DNA of 62,713 nt from a virus. A program made the position numbers and the translations under genes. Positions 23,451-31,187 of the stretch are shown one piece after another. Position 1 is the stretch's first letter; every line of letters begins with the position of its first letter. The DNA lies in the IMG/VR virus record IMGVR_UViG_3300028892_001101, positions 1 through 62,713 of that record. One strand, written 5' to 3'. The notes below the pieces were generated by a model, which made no database searches, was not told the DNA's origin, and worked only from the letters and a program-made list of their open reading frames with translations.

Positions 23451-24595
23451 ACCCGAAATTCAGAGGGATTTGGATACCAGCGACAGTCTGGTTCATGTTC
23501 CTGAACAAGGAAATTGGAGCCACGGAACTTCACTTGCTGGCGACGATCGATTCCCTGGTCACACCAGAAAAGGGCTGCTATGCGTCCAACAAATACCTCG
23601 GAGAAATCCTTGGGGTTCGACCGGATTACATCGCCCGATTGATCAGTAAACTGAAACACAAAGACCTCATCAAACAAGTCAAGTTCGACGGGCGCCGGCG
23701 GTACTTGGAAACCGTCTGGAGTCGGGTAGAGTTGGACAGGTTGTCCTCGGCTGAGTTGGAGGACAATCCACCTCCCCCTTCCCCCTTGGGGAAGGTTAAG
23801 AACAAAGCACATCCCGCTGGCGGGTTTGGATTTGAGCCAGAGGAAGAAGAAACAACTCACCATGCACCATTCGACAAAGCGGCAGCGCTTCAACTTCAAA
23901 CAACCTTGCCACCCAACAAACAGAAACAACGTCTGCCCAAAACCTGGCCCAATCACTTCCGACTATTACGAACGGCAGACAACATCCCCAAGGAAATGAT
24001 TGAAGCTGCCTTGGATTGGTACTGCGAAAACTACCGTGACCAATGGACACCGAAATGCTACACGGCCAAAATCTTCCGTGACAAGTTTGACAGGGTGGTT
24101 GCGGCAATGAAACGTGGGCAACGGGACAACCCCCAGATCACCGTCACCCCTGAAGCAGAAAAGGTTGTGGAGAGGTTGTTGATGGCGCATTGGCCGAAGG
24201 GGGCAGGGCAACAACTGCCAGCGTTTGTCCAAGTCTCATTGGATGGATACGGGTGGTTCCGTGATCAAGTTATACAGCAGGCAGAACTGATCGATCCCAA
24301 CACGGCCAGCGAACCACAAGAAAGGATGCGGCTGACACGGCATCGGAACCTGCTGCGGCACCTGGTGGACGTGTTGCCGGCGCCCAGCCACTTCGTAGAG
24401 ACGTGGTTCAGCAACATCTGGAAGCGGGTGAACAACTGGGAAGCGTGGAGTGGCAACTTGGCGCCGTTGAGCTTCGATGTTGATTCTTCAGAATTTGAAA
24501 AGTACATCGCGGGCCTGATCGTTAATTATGGGCAGGATGCAATGGAAGCAAATAAACTCCTGACAGGGATGGACTATGAAGGTAGCAAAGCGTGA
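23447..24595 (+). CDS. Replication initiator/helicase-loader-like HTH protein
   Basis: 382 residues, start ATG overlapping the primase stop (ATGA). The N-terminal winged-helix, 'ELHLLATIDSLVTPEKGCYA' followed by 'SNKYLGEILGVRPDYIARLI', is like phage replisome organisers. The middle is a Pro/Glu-rich linker and the C-terminal half is helical. Position between primase and DnaB-like helicase supports origin binding or helicase loading. Confidence 0.6.
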   Translation: MNPKFRGIWIPATVWFMFLNKEIGATELHLLATIDSLVTPEKGCYASNKYLGEILGVRPDYIARLISKLKHKDLIKQVKFDGRRRYLETVWSRVELDRLSSAELEDNPPPPSPLGKVKNKAHPAGGFGFEPEEEETTHHAPFDKAAALQLQTTLPPNKQKQRLPKTWPNHFRLLRTADNIPKEMIEAALDWYCENYRDQWTPKCYTAKIFRDKFDRVVAAMKRGQRDNPQITVTPEAEKVVERLLMAHWPKGAGQQLPAFVQVSLDGYGWFRDQVIQQAELIDPNTASEPQERMRLTRHRNLLRHLVDVLPAPSHFVETWFSNIWKRVNNWEAWSGNLAPLSFDVDSSEFEKYIAGLIVNYGQDAMEANKLLTGMDYEGSKA

Positions 24596-25970
24596 CGGGT
24601 CAAACGAACGCCGAATCCTCACCGGCATGATTGTGGACAAGCAGGTTCTCGCCCGCATAGCAACCAAGTGGGAAGGCGACTTGTTCCGTTCCCAATGGGG
24701 CAACCTCATTGGCGGGTGGTGCGTTGACTTCTTCAACGAGTACGAGGACGCCCCCGGGAAAGAAATCGAAGGGCTGTTTGAGGCATGGGCCAGCACCAAC
24801 CGCGACGAAGACACCGTCAAGATTGTGGAGCGGTTCCTAGGTGGCCTGTCCGAGGAACATGAACACCTCAGCAAAGAATCGAATAGCAACTACGTGATTG
24901 ATTTAGCGTCCAAGTATTTCAACCAAGTAAAACTCAAACGCCTTGCCGACTCGATCAGCGGGGACGTTACTGCCGGCAACTTGGACAGCGCCCTGAAGCG
25001 GGTCAGTACCTATGGTCAAGTTGAGATGGGAGTGGGCGCGGGGATTGATCCCCTGTCCGACGAGGGGGCCATCCGTGAGGCGTTCGAGGAACAACTGGAA
25101 CCCCTTATCAAATATCCTGGTGCCTTGGGAAGGTTCTTTGGCGCCGCCTTACAACGTGACGCATTCATCTCATTCATGGGGGCAGAAAAACGAGGCAAGA
25201 CGTGGTGGCTGTTGGACGTGGCTTGGAGGGCAATGACCCAGCGCAGGAAAGTTGCCTTCTTTGAAGTGGGGGACATGAGCCAGAACCAAATCATGCGGCG
25301 CCTGATGGTGCGCGCTGCCCGCCGTCCGTTGAAACCGTCGGAGTACAAATACCCAACAAAGATTGAACGCGAATCTGGTGCGCCAATGGCAGCGCTGGTG
25401 GTGGAGGACAGGAAGGAGGCGACCGAGATGGGATGGCAGACCGCTTACAAGGCCTGCCAGCGAATCATCAAAACCAAAATCAAATCCAAGGAGGCGATGC
25501 TTCGCCTCAGCTGCCACCCGAACTCGACGCTGACGGTCAGCGGCATTCGTGCCATCCTCCAGAACTGGGAACGTGGTGGTTGGATACCTGACGTGATCGT
25601 AATTGACTACGCGGATATCCTGGCTCCACCTCATGGGATTGCGGACACCCGTGATCAAATCAACACCACTTGGAAACAACTTCGGGCGCTGTCCCAGTCT
25701 ACTCATTCCCTGGTCGTGACCGCCACCCAAGCCGACGCCGCCTCGTACAATGCCAACACCATTGGGCGGTCAAACTTCAGCGAGGACAAACGCAAGTTCG
25801 CCCACGTCACCGGCATGGTTGGGCTGAACGCCAACTCGGACGAAAAGGAATGCGGGCTCATGCGGTTGAATTGGATTGTGTTACGGGAATCGCCTTTCAG
25901 CGAAACCCAATGCGTCCACGTCGCGGGCTGTTTAGAGGTGGGGAACCCAGCCATTCGGTCTACGTTCTAG
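24576..25970 (+). CDS. DnaB-like replicative helicase
   Basis: 464 residues. RecA-type ATPase core: Walker A 'FMGAEKRGKTWW' (about residue 200), 'AFFEVGDMSQNQIMRRL' after it, Walker B 'VIVIDYADIL' (about 345), and 'VVTATQADAAS' as motif 3. The N-terminal 150 residues are helical, like the DnaB N-domain. Start ATG overlaps the initiator-like gene by 20 bases. Unwinds the fork as a hexamer. Confidence 0.85.
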   Translation: MKVAKRDGSNERRILTGMIVDKQVLARIATKWEGDLFRSQWGNLIGGWCVDFFNEYEDAPGKEIEGLFEAWASTNRDEDTVKIVERFLGGLSEEHEHLSKESNSNYVIDLASKYFNQVKLKRLADSISGDVTAGNLDSALKRVSTYGQVEMGVGAGIDPLSDEGAIREAFEEQLEPLIKYPGALGRFFGAALQRDAFISFMGAEKRGKTWWLLDVAWRAMTQRRKVAFFEVGDMSQNQIMRRLMVRAARRPLKPSEYKYPTKIERESGAPMAALVVEDRKEATEMGWQTAYKACQRIIKTKIKSKEAMLRLSCHPNSTLTVSGIRAILQNWERGGWIPDVIVIDYADILAPPHGIADTRDQINTTWKQLRALSQSTHSLVVTATQADAASYNANTIGRSNFSEDKRKFAHVTGMVGLNANSDEKECGLMRLNWIVLRESPFSETQCVHVAGCLEVGNPAIRSTF

Positions 25971-26085
25971 GTTGCTCACGGTGGCCCCTGCTGCCCATCT
26001 AAGGGACTTCCATGCCCTGGCCCCTAGATTATGCGGGGAACCCGGAAACCCCCTTAGATCACCGTTAAATTGCCCGGGCAGAAAT

Positions 26086-26100
26086 CCTGAAAATATCAGG
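26086..26100. promoter_or_regulatory. Putative operator CCTGAAAATATCAGG, copy 2
   Basis: Identical to the 15-mer at 4310-4324 and in the same position relative to the promoter. The region 25971-26085 before it holds no gene I can support. Confidence 0.7.
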
Positions 26101-26110
26101 GAAATAGGAG

Positions 26111-26139
26111 TGGACAGGGTCTTAGACAGCCGTTATATT
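26111..26139 (+). promoter_or_regulatory. Early promoter copy 3 (sigma70-type)
   Basis: TGGACA, 17-base spacer, TATATT, with flanks AGACAGCCG and ACATAGACAAG shared with copies 1 and 2. Confidence 0.75.
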
Positions 26140-26172
26140 ACATAGACAAGAAACAAAACAGGAGACAAAACA

Positions 26173-26379
26173 ATGACCAAGCAAAACGAAATCAAAACTG
26201 AAATCATCGAAACCCTGCTGGAAAACATTTGTGGCCAAGACGACCAGACCACAATGATTGAAACCGTCGAGGAATACTTCAACGAGTCAGACACCGAAGA
26301 CCTCCAAGACTTTGATACGACACTTGAAGACTTTCGCCTTTATGTTGAACTCGCCTACGGCGAAGTCAATTGGATGTAA
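26173..26379 (+). CDS. Small acidic early protein, 68 residues
   Basis: MTKQNEIKTEIIETLLENIC..., with AGGAGACAAAACA before the ATG. Very acidic and helical, with many Glu/Asp, which is typical of DNA-mimic or inhibitor proteins delivered early; no specific match. First gene of the promoter-3 operon. Confidence 0.55.
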   Translation: MTKQNEIKTEIIETLLENICGQDDQTTMIETVEEYFNESDTEDLQDFDTTLEDFRLYVELAYGEVNWM

Positions 26380-26404
26380 CCCACCAACCAAGGAGACCAA
26401 GACC

Positions 26405-26950
26405 ATGACCATGACCAAAAACAACGAACTTAACAACTTCAAAATTGACCTGTGCGACTGGCTGATCGGTATCAACTGCAGCGAAGCCGCGTGTCACCAT
26501 ATTCACCAGCAGGTCGATCAGTATTTTGCTGAACTCTATGACCACAACAAGGCAGCCGGCCTCGTCACTTATCTGGAAGCGCAGGAAGGCACCGGCGCGA
26601 TTGATTACCTCATCGAGGACTTCGGGATGTGGGTGAACGATACCAAAGTCCAACCCGCCCCCAAGAAAAAGGTCATCGAGGACGACACCCTGAACGCAGC
26701 AGTGGGTGACTTGGACAATGATGACTTCAACGCCCTGCGGGATAGTTATTACAAAGCTAGCGACGGGATGCTTGCCCTCATGGATGCGATGGACACCGCC
26801 GCCAAGGCAACCAGCCTTGCCGCCGCCGGCGCAAACAACTTCAACTGCGGCCGGGCCATTGGGCTGATGGTTGCAATGAATGCACAGTATGCGATCGTCA
26901 AAGCTGCCGTCGAAAAGTTTGACGAGTGTGACTTCGGCCGGGTTCTGTAG
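26405..26950 (+). CDS. Unknown early protein, 181 residues
   Basis: From ATG 26405 behind CACCAACCAAGGAGACCAAGACC; starts MTMTKNNELNNFKIDLCDWL. Helical, with an Ala-rich C-terminal half ('DTAAKATSLAAAGANNF'). No motif recognised. Ribozyme 2 begins three bases after its stop. Confidence 0.6.
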   Translation: MTMTKNNELNNFKIDLCDWLIGINCSEAACHHIHQQVDQYFAELYDHNKAAGLVTYLEAQEGTGAIDYLIEDFGMWVNDTKVQPAPKKKVIEDDTLNAAVGDLDNDDFNALRDSYYKASDGMLALMDAMDTAAKATSLAAAGANNFNCGRAIGLMVAMNAQYAIVKAAVEKFDECDFGRVL

Positions 26951-26952
26951 AA

Positions 26953-27003
26953 GGTCGAAACCCCCTCGGGGGTCTGCCGCTTATGGCGCGCACTGATGAG
27001 ACC
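26953..27003 (+). ncRNA. Type II hammerhead ribozyme 2
   Basis: Stem II GGTC (26953-26956) pairs with GACC (27000-27003). GAAA is at 26957-26960. Stem III is ACCCC/GGGGT with loop CTCG, and the cleavage triplet GTC ends at 26974. Stem I is TGCCGC (26975-26980) paired with GCG-C-GCA (26986-26992) around one bulged C. The core CTGATGA is at 26993-26999. Stem I differs completely in sequence from ribozyme 1 but keeps pairing. Predicted cleavage is 3' of 26974. Confidence 0.87.
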
Positions 27004-27034
27004 AACACCAACCCCAACCAAGGAGACCAAGACC

Positions 27035-27856
27035 ATGACCATGACCGTCAAAAACATCATCAACCAAGTTTCAACCGCACTGGTCGAGTACAGCAAAGTC
27101 GACCTCAAGCACGCCCTCTTCGCCGCGATGGAGAATTGGGAATACGGTGGCGTCATCCATTCCGCGGACGAGGACGCAGGCAAATGCTTCCTGACCAAGT
27201 CCGCAGTCCACAAGCTCAACAAGGATGGGCTCATGGACGCGCTGTTGCCTTACATCCGCCACGAGGAGGATGTACAGGCGAGGCAGGAACTCTCCGATAC
27301 CAAATACCGGCAGGGTATCCTGAAGCGTGACTGGGATTACTCGCGGGACGACCGCATGCCCCTGCCCCACGCCTTGCTCGCACTTGAGCGTGGCCTTGCC
27401 ACCATCATTCGTTCCTCCGAAATTGAGTGCGACAAAATCGGCAAGCTGATTGCTGCCTCGTCGGCTATCCACATGGGCGAGGAAATTCGTCGGCATGGTT
27501 CGGAAGTGTTCTACCACGGCGCACTCGCGTCCTACGGACACCAACTGCGCAGTCGGATCAAAACCTGGCTGGAGGCAAAGGGAGATGACCGCATGACCAA
27601 GGACGAGGTGCTCGGTTATTTCATCGATGTTCGGAACGATGCCATTGCCCACGTCACCTCCGACATCAACTTCGGCAGCAGCGACGCCATGTCTCGGGTG
27701 AGGTTGATGGAGGAATTTCGTGCCTCCCAGAAGTGGTCGCGGATTGCCTCGCAGGTTTGCAAGGCATTCGAAAAGGATATGGAACGAGACCCGACGGATC
27801 ATAACCTGTCCGGCGAAAAGTTGGACACTTGGCACAGCAGCGTTAACTTGAGTTAA
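27035..27856 (+). CDS. Unknown early protein with HEPN-like RxxxxxH motif
   Basis: 273 residues from ATG 27035 (leader CCAACCAAGGAGACCAAGACC). Mostly helical. Near residue 200, 'YFIDVRNDAIAHVTSD' contains R-N-x5-H type spacing as in HEPN domains, whose members include RNases of toxin and defence systems. The overall match is only to this motif. If real, it might cleave host RNA early in infection. Confidence 0.5.
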   Translation: MTMTVKNIINQVSTALVEYSKVDLKHALFAAMENWEYGGVIHSADEDAGKCFLTKSAVHKLNKDGLMDALLPYIRHEEDVQARQELSDTKYRQGILKRDWDYSRDDRMPLPHALLALERGLATIIRSSEIECDKIGKLIAASSAIHMGEEIRRHGSEVFYHGALASYGHQLRSRIKTWLEAKGDDRMTKDEVLGYFIDVRNDAIAHVTSDINFGSSDAMSRVRLMEEFRASQKWSRIASQVCKAFEKDMERDPTDHNLSGEKLDTWHSSVNLS

Positions 27857-27911
27857 GTGTTCGCCATCACCCCCTCGTCCGGTTGTCGGACGAGGGGAGA
27901 ATGCTGCACAC
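27857..27911 (+). ncRNA. Putative structured RNA element B, copy 2
   Basis: Outer stem GTGT (27857-27860)/ACAC (27908-27911); inner 11-bp hairpin CCCCTCGTCCG (27871-27881)/CGGACGAGGGG (27887-27897). TCGCCATCA and AGAATGCTG correspond to the unpaired parts of copy 1, and the C-G to U-A change in the inner stem keeps pairing. It starts right after a stop codon. Confidence 0.65.
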
Positions 27912-27916
27912 GAGTT

Positions 27917-27927
27917 CCGAGTATAAA
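27917..27927 (+). promoter_or_regulatory. Candidate second-class promoter (CCGAGTATAAA)
   Basis: TTCCGAGTATAAAG lies 36 bases before the next gene start, the same core as at 19647 and 43118. No clear -35. Confidence 0.35.
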
Positions 27928-27962
27928 GTAACCAACACCACTATCACGAGGAGACCAAGACC

Positions 27963-28637
27963 ATGACCGCGACAACAACAAAACGATTCGACAATAACCT
28001 CGCTTCACCCCACTTTGGACTGCGCCTGACCGACTGCTGTGGCGCCCACTCCACCTTCCACATGGAAGGGCCAGACGCCGAAGGCTATACCCTCTGCTGT
28101 AAATCTTGTTTTCATGAAGTGGAGACAGGGGAAGGCGACGGGTCGGAACATTTCAAGGTCGAACTCAAGGCCGTGAAGTACCACGCCGACATGAGTGAGG
28201 AAACCGACTGCTTCAGTGCCAACCTTTATCTGAATGGCAAGAAGGTTTGTGAAGTCCGAAATCAAGGCCAAGGTGGCCCCAACTTCTATGACTGGTCGTT
28301 CAAGGGCAAGGATGGCAAATGGCGCCGCAATCGTCAGATCGAACAGACCCTTGAGGACTGGGCCGACGGCCAGGATTTGACGTACGAACTGGATGACGTA
28401 ATCTACGACGTGGAGTCGGAGAAACTGGATTGGATTGTGGGCCAGATGTTTACCAACTGGCTTGAGCTTCGTGACCTGAAGCGCTGGTGCAAGACCATGA
28501 CCGTGTTCCAGCTTGAAGGCGACTTCGGTGCGTGGCACCAGATCAAAATGCCCTTCGACCAAGAGATGAAGAATTACTTGAAAAAGGAATACCCCACGCT
28601 CGCCCGCATTGGCAACGAGATGATCGTTGGCAAGTAA
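27963..28637 (+). CDS. Unknown early protein with Cys-rich N-terminus
   Basis: 224 residues, MTATTTKRFDNNLASPHFGL..., leader AGGAGACCAAGACC. 'DCCGAHSTF' and 'LCCKSCFHEV' in the first 60 residues form a likely zinc site. The middle is beta-rich ('SANLYLNGKKVCEVRNQGQG') and the end helical. No family recognised. Confidence 0.6.
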   Translation: MTATTTKRFDNNLASPHFGLRLTDCCGAHSTFHMEGPDAEGYTLCCKSCFHEVETGEGDGSEHFKVELKAVKYHADMSEETDCFSANLYLNGKKVCEVRNQGQGGPNFYDWSFKGKDGKWRRNRQIEQTLEDWADGQDLTYELDDVIYDVESEKLDWIVGQMFTNWLELRDLKRWCKTMTVFQLEGDFGAWHQIKMPFDQEMKNYLKKEYPTLARIGNEMIVGK

Positions 28638-28666
28638 CACCACCACCAACCAAGGAGACCAAGACC

Positions 28667-28963
28667 ATGAAAGCGAACCCAGAATTCTGCGCCATCAAAA
28701 TCACTTTCCCTAGTGGGGAAACAGGAAAAGGAGTAGTCCGTGCCGAGGATGGGAAAGTGCTGGTCGAGGCGCCCTTCGTACCATCCCTGGTCGAGCAGGA
28801 GATGAACGAGGATTGGTGGGAACAACTCGAACGGTGCTGCCATGTTTTCGTGAACGGCGAACTGGCCCATGCTGTCACCAGCATTGATCTGGTGAATGGG
28901 ATTCATATTGAACGAGTTGTTCTCAGTTATGGTTTGGATCAGTTCGTAGAAAAAGTGAAATAG
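28667..28963 (+). CDS. Unknown early protein, 98 residues
   Basis: From ATG 28667 with leader CCAACCAAGGAGACCAAGACC. The first seven residues (MKANPEF) and their codons are the same as in the 19077 gene, while the rest is unrelated. Beta-rich N-half and helical C-half; no motif recognised. Confidence 0.55.
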   Translation: MKANPEFCAIKITFPSGETGKGVVRAEDGKVLVEAPFVPSLVEQEMNEDWWEQLERCCHVFVNGELAHAVTSIDLVNGIHIERVVLSYGLDQFVEKVK

Positions 28964-28973
28964 GGAGACCGCG

Positions 28974-29177
28974 ATGCTGGTGCTGACAAGAAGGCTGCGT
29001 GAAGAAATTCACCTGATATTAAATGGGGAGGTGCTGGCCCGAATTGTGCTGGTGAGTACCCACTCCGACGGCAAGGCCCGAATTGGAATTGACGCACCAC
29101 CCGACGTGAAGATCATCAGAAAAGAAATAAAGGACAAGCCACCGAAAAGTCAAAATCAAGTTCCGATAATAAGGTAA
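28974..29177 (+). CDS. csrA: CsrA-family translational regulator
   Basis: 67 residues. 'MLVLTRRLREEIHL', then 'ARIVLVSTHSDGKARIGIDA' and 'PPDVKIIRKEI' follow the CsrA pattern (MLVLTRK...VRIGIxAPxxVxVxRxEI). CsrA dimers bind GGA motifs in RNA, often over ribosome sites. The phage's own leaders (AACCAAGGAGACC) contain such a motif. ATG follows GGGAGACCGCG. The C-terminal tail is Lys/Pro-rich. Confidence 0.85.
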   Translation: MLVLTRRLREEIHLILNGEVLARIVLVSTHSDGKARIGIDAPPDVKIIRKEIKDKPPKSQNQVPIIR

Positions 29178-29210
29178 GCAACCGAAACTTCTAATCACAA
29201 GGAGACACCA

Positions 29211-29528
29211 ATGCCAATGACGGCGCAAACGATGTGGGACAACATGACTCCCGAGGAAAAGAAACGCCGAACGGATGCGATGGCTGCTGGCAGGCGCAAG
29301 GCGTCACGCCGGCGGAAGGGCGGCAAGGGTCGGATCAGTAAGACCCGCTCCATCGCCATGCAGAAATCCTGGAAGCGGCGAAAGGACGAAGCCGTCAACG
29401 GGCAATCCATTTCCATTGGAAACGTCATCACTGCGCTCAAGCTGGCGCAGCAACTTGTCGAAACCTGTGACGGAAACCTGCAGGTCGCGTTGGCCCTGGT
29501 AACTCAAGCAGGCGGAAAGGGAGAATGA
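29211..29528 (+). CDS. Small basic protein, 105 residues
   Basis: MPMTAQTMWDNMTPEEKKRR..., ribosome site AAGGAGACACCA. A basic stretch ('RRKASRRRKGGKGR') in the first half is followed by a hydrophobic helix ('ITALKLAQQLVETC'). DNA or RNA binding is plausible. The stop overlaps the next start (ATGA). Confidence 0.5.
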   Translation: MPMTAQTMWDNMTPEEKKRRTDAMAAGRRKASRRRKGGKGRISKTRSIAMQKSWKRRKDEAVNGQSISIGNVITALKLAQQLVETCDGNLQVALALVTQAGGKGE

Positions 29529-30034
29529 CATACCCTTGGGAGGAGGACACGTTGCCGGCCAGCCTTTGCCGGTTGGCAAGCAAGAATGGGATGTGGGAAA
29601 AAGACGTTGCCCGTTTCCCAGACATACTGGAAACCGCGAACCTAAAACAGGAGGACATGACAGACGAGATTGTGGAGGAGGCAGCCACCTTGGGACGTTT
29701 CTGGTCGAGGCACCTTCACCGTCTGGTTGCCGAGTTTAACGAAAAAGAGAAACTCAAGCTGCCGGCGGTAGACGTACAACCACCAGAAACCCAAGGAGGC
29801 AATCCAAGGCCGTTTGGATTTTCATCAACGGCAATTCTCAGATGGATGGGGGAAGAACGATTAAGTGAATGGGATGCACTCCGGTTCTTTAAGTTCCTGA
29901 ATATCAAACTTGCCGACCGCACCATCAAGGCGCAACTGAGGGCGGGCAGAAATATGACGGGAGGGGAACCGGCCAAATTGACGAAACGACAGTCTGAAGA
30001 AGTTTACTCGATTTTGAAGGAGACGTTGAAGTGA
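29525..30034 (+). CDS. Early protein with RWMG module
   Basis: 169 residues. RWMG begins at residue 106 within 'FSSTAILRWMGEERLSEWDA', then 'LADRTIKAQLRAGRNMTGGE' and 'PAKLTKRQ' follow, the same order as in the minor head protein and the 19077 gene. The N-terminal 90 residues are helical and charged. Overlaps genes on both sides (ATGA, TGA/GTG). Confidence 0.6.
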   Translation: MTYPWEEDTLPASLCRLASKNGMWEKDVARFPDILETANLKQEDMTDEIVEEAATLGRFWSRHLHRLVAEFNEKEKLKLPAVDVQPPETQGGNPRPFGFSSTAILRWMGEERLSEWDALRFFKFLNIKLADRTIKAQLRAGRNMTGGEPAKLTKRQSEEVYSILKETLK

Positions 30035-30576
30035 AAGTTTCTATGAAAGCTGCTGTGAAGTTGTTTGTTGACTTGGGATTTCCCACTGCCAAGAAGTGGA
30101 GTTCCAGCCGGCTGCAAAAGAAGGTCGAAGGCCTGCCCGACATCGTGGACGAAGACACCGATGCCGGCGACAGCCAACCCCTTCTGGAGCAGATTCTGAC
30201 TGCGCTGGACGATGGGGATGGCGTGGACTTGGTTGCCCATGAGGACAGCGTGGACGTGGCTGACGTCCCCGACAAGAAGGCAACCAAGAAGGCACCGAAG
30301 TCCGCTGCCAAGGCACCCGCCAAGGCACCCGCCGAGGACAACGGCAAGGCACCGAAGAAGGTTGGCGTCATTGCCACCATCATCGAATGCCTCAATGGTG
30401 CCACGGAGAAGAAGCCCGTGGACAAGCCGACCATCCTCGAGGGATTGGTTAAGCGATTCCCGGACAGGAAAGCGGAGGGGATGATGTCGACCATTAACAT
30501 CCAAGTCCCCAGCCGCCTGAAGACCGACAAGCAAATCGTCGTGTCGAAGGGGGAGGGTGGATACTGGATTGAGTAA
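30031..30576 (+). CDS. Two-domain protein with Ala/Lys/Pro linker
   Basis: 181 residues from GTG 30031 (AAGGAGACGTTGAA upstream). The N-terminal part (KLFVDLGFPTAKKWSSSRLQ) is a small helical domain; a linker of KAPAKAPAE type follows; the C-terminal 75 residues ('PTILEGLVKRFPDRKAEGMM') resemble a winged helix. This architecture occurs in other phage genomes, where its role is unknown; DNA binding is likely. Confidence 0.55.
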   Translation: MKVSMKAAVKLFVDLGFPTAKKWSSSRLQKKVEGLPDIVDEDTDAGDSQPLLEQILTALDDGDGVDLVAHEDSVDVADVPDKKATKKAPKSAAKAPAKAPAEDNGKAPKKVGVIATIIECLNGATEKKPVDKPTILEGLVKRFPDRKAEGMMSTINIQVPSRLKTDKQIVVSKGEGGYWIE

Positions 30577-30595
30577 GGCGAAGTGAAGTGGTGTT

Positions 30596-30645
30596 GCCCC
30601 CAAGGTGTGGAGAGTTTTCATTCCCTCTCCTGCCTTGGGGGCTTT
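30596..30645 (+). terminator. Long stem-loop terminator
   Basis: GCCCCCAAGG (30596-30605) pairs with CCTTGGGGGC (30633-30642); an inner GGAGAG/CTCTCC helix extends it. A short TTT follows. Confidence 0.65.
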
Positions 30646-30665
30646 CCCTGGTGAAAGGATTCAAA

Positions 30666-31187
30666 ATGACAAACTGCACAGCATGCAAAGGCGACTTCGA
30701 TCTGGAAACAGAAGGAGGCGTCGCCGGCAACTTCGGCATTCTGCCAATGGCCTTCTGCCCCACTTGCTATACTGGCATGGTGGACATGGTTCACCAACTC
30801 TATATCTGCCCCCACTGTGACAAATTCTATGATGAAGAATCGGAAGAGGATGGGGGCTGGTCGTACAGCTACAAAGTAACGCCGGTGCGGGTTGTGGATG
30901 GGGACACCGTGGACGTGTTGGTGGACTATGGGTTCAACCTGCAACAACTACAACGCATCCGCCTGCTGGGCGTGGACACGCCCGAACGTGGGGAGCCAGA
31001 TTTCGCCGTGGCGACCAAGCGCCTTCAGCATTTATTGGACAAGGCAGCTGACGCAGAAGGGCAGGTGAAATTGGTTAGCCACAAGGCAGGGAAGTATGGA
31101 CGATGGCTGGGGTGGTTCACCTCCCTGGTGGAAGGCAATGAAACAAATGTCAACGAAACCCTCGCGGAGAAATGGCCGAGTGAATGA
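30666..31187 (+). CDS. Zinc-ribbon plus SNase-like nuclease
   Basis: 173 residues from ATG 30666. The N-terminal 60 residues hold CxxC pairs ('CTACKGDF', 'CPTCYTG', 'CPHCDKF'). The C-terminal 110 match the staphylococcal-nuclease fold: 'VVDGDTVDVLVDYGF', 'RIRLLGVDTPERGE' and 'AGKYGRWLG'. The Arg/Asp/Glu residues of the catalytic site (R in IRLLG, D and E in DTPE) are present. May degrade host DNA or process nucleic acid for reuse. Confidence 0.75.
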   Translation: MTNCTACKGDFDLETEGGVAGNFGILPMAFCPTCYTGMVDMVHQLYICPHCDKFYDEESEEDGGWSYSYKVTPVRVVDGDTVDVLVDYGFNLQQLQRIRLLGVDTPERGEPDFAVATKRLQHLLDKAADAEGQVKLVSHKAGKYGRWLGWFTSLVEGNETNVNETLAEKWPSE

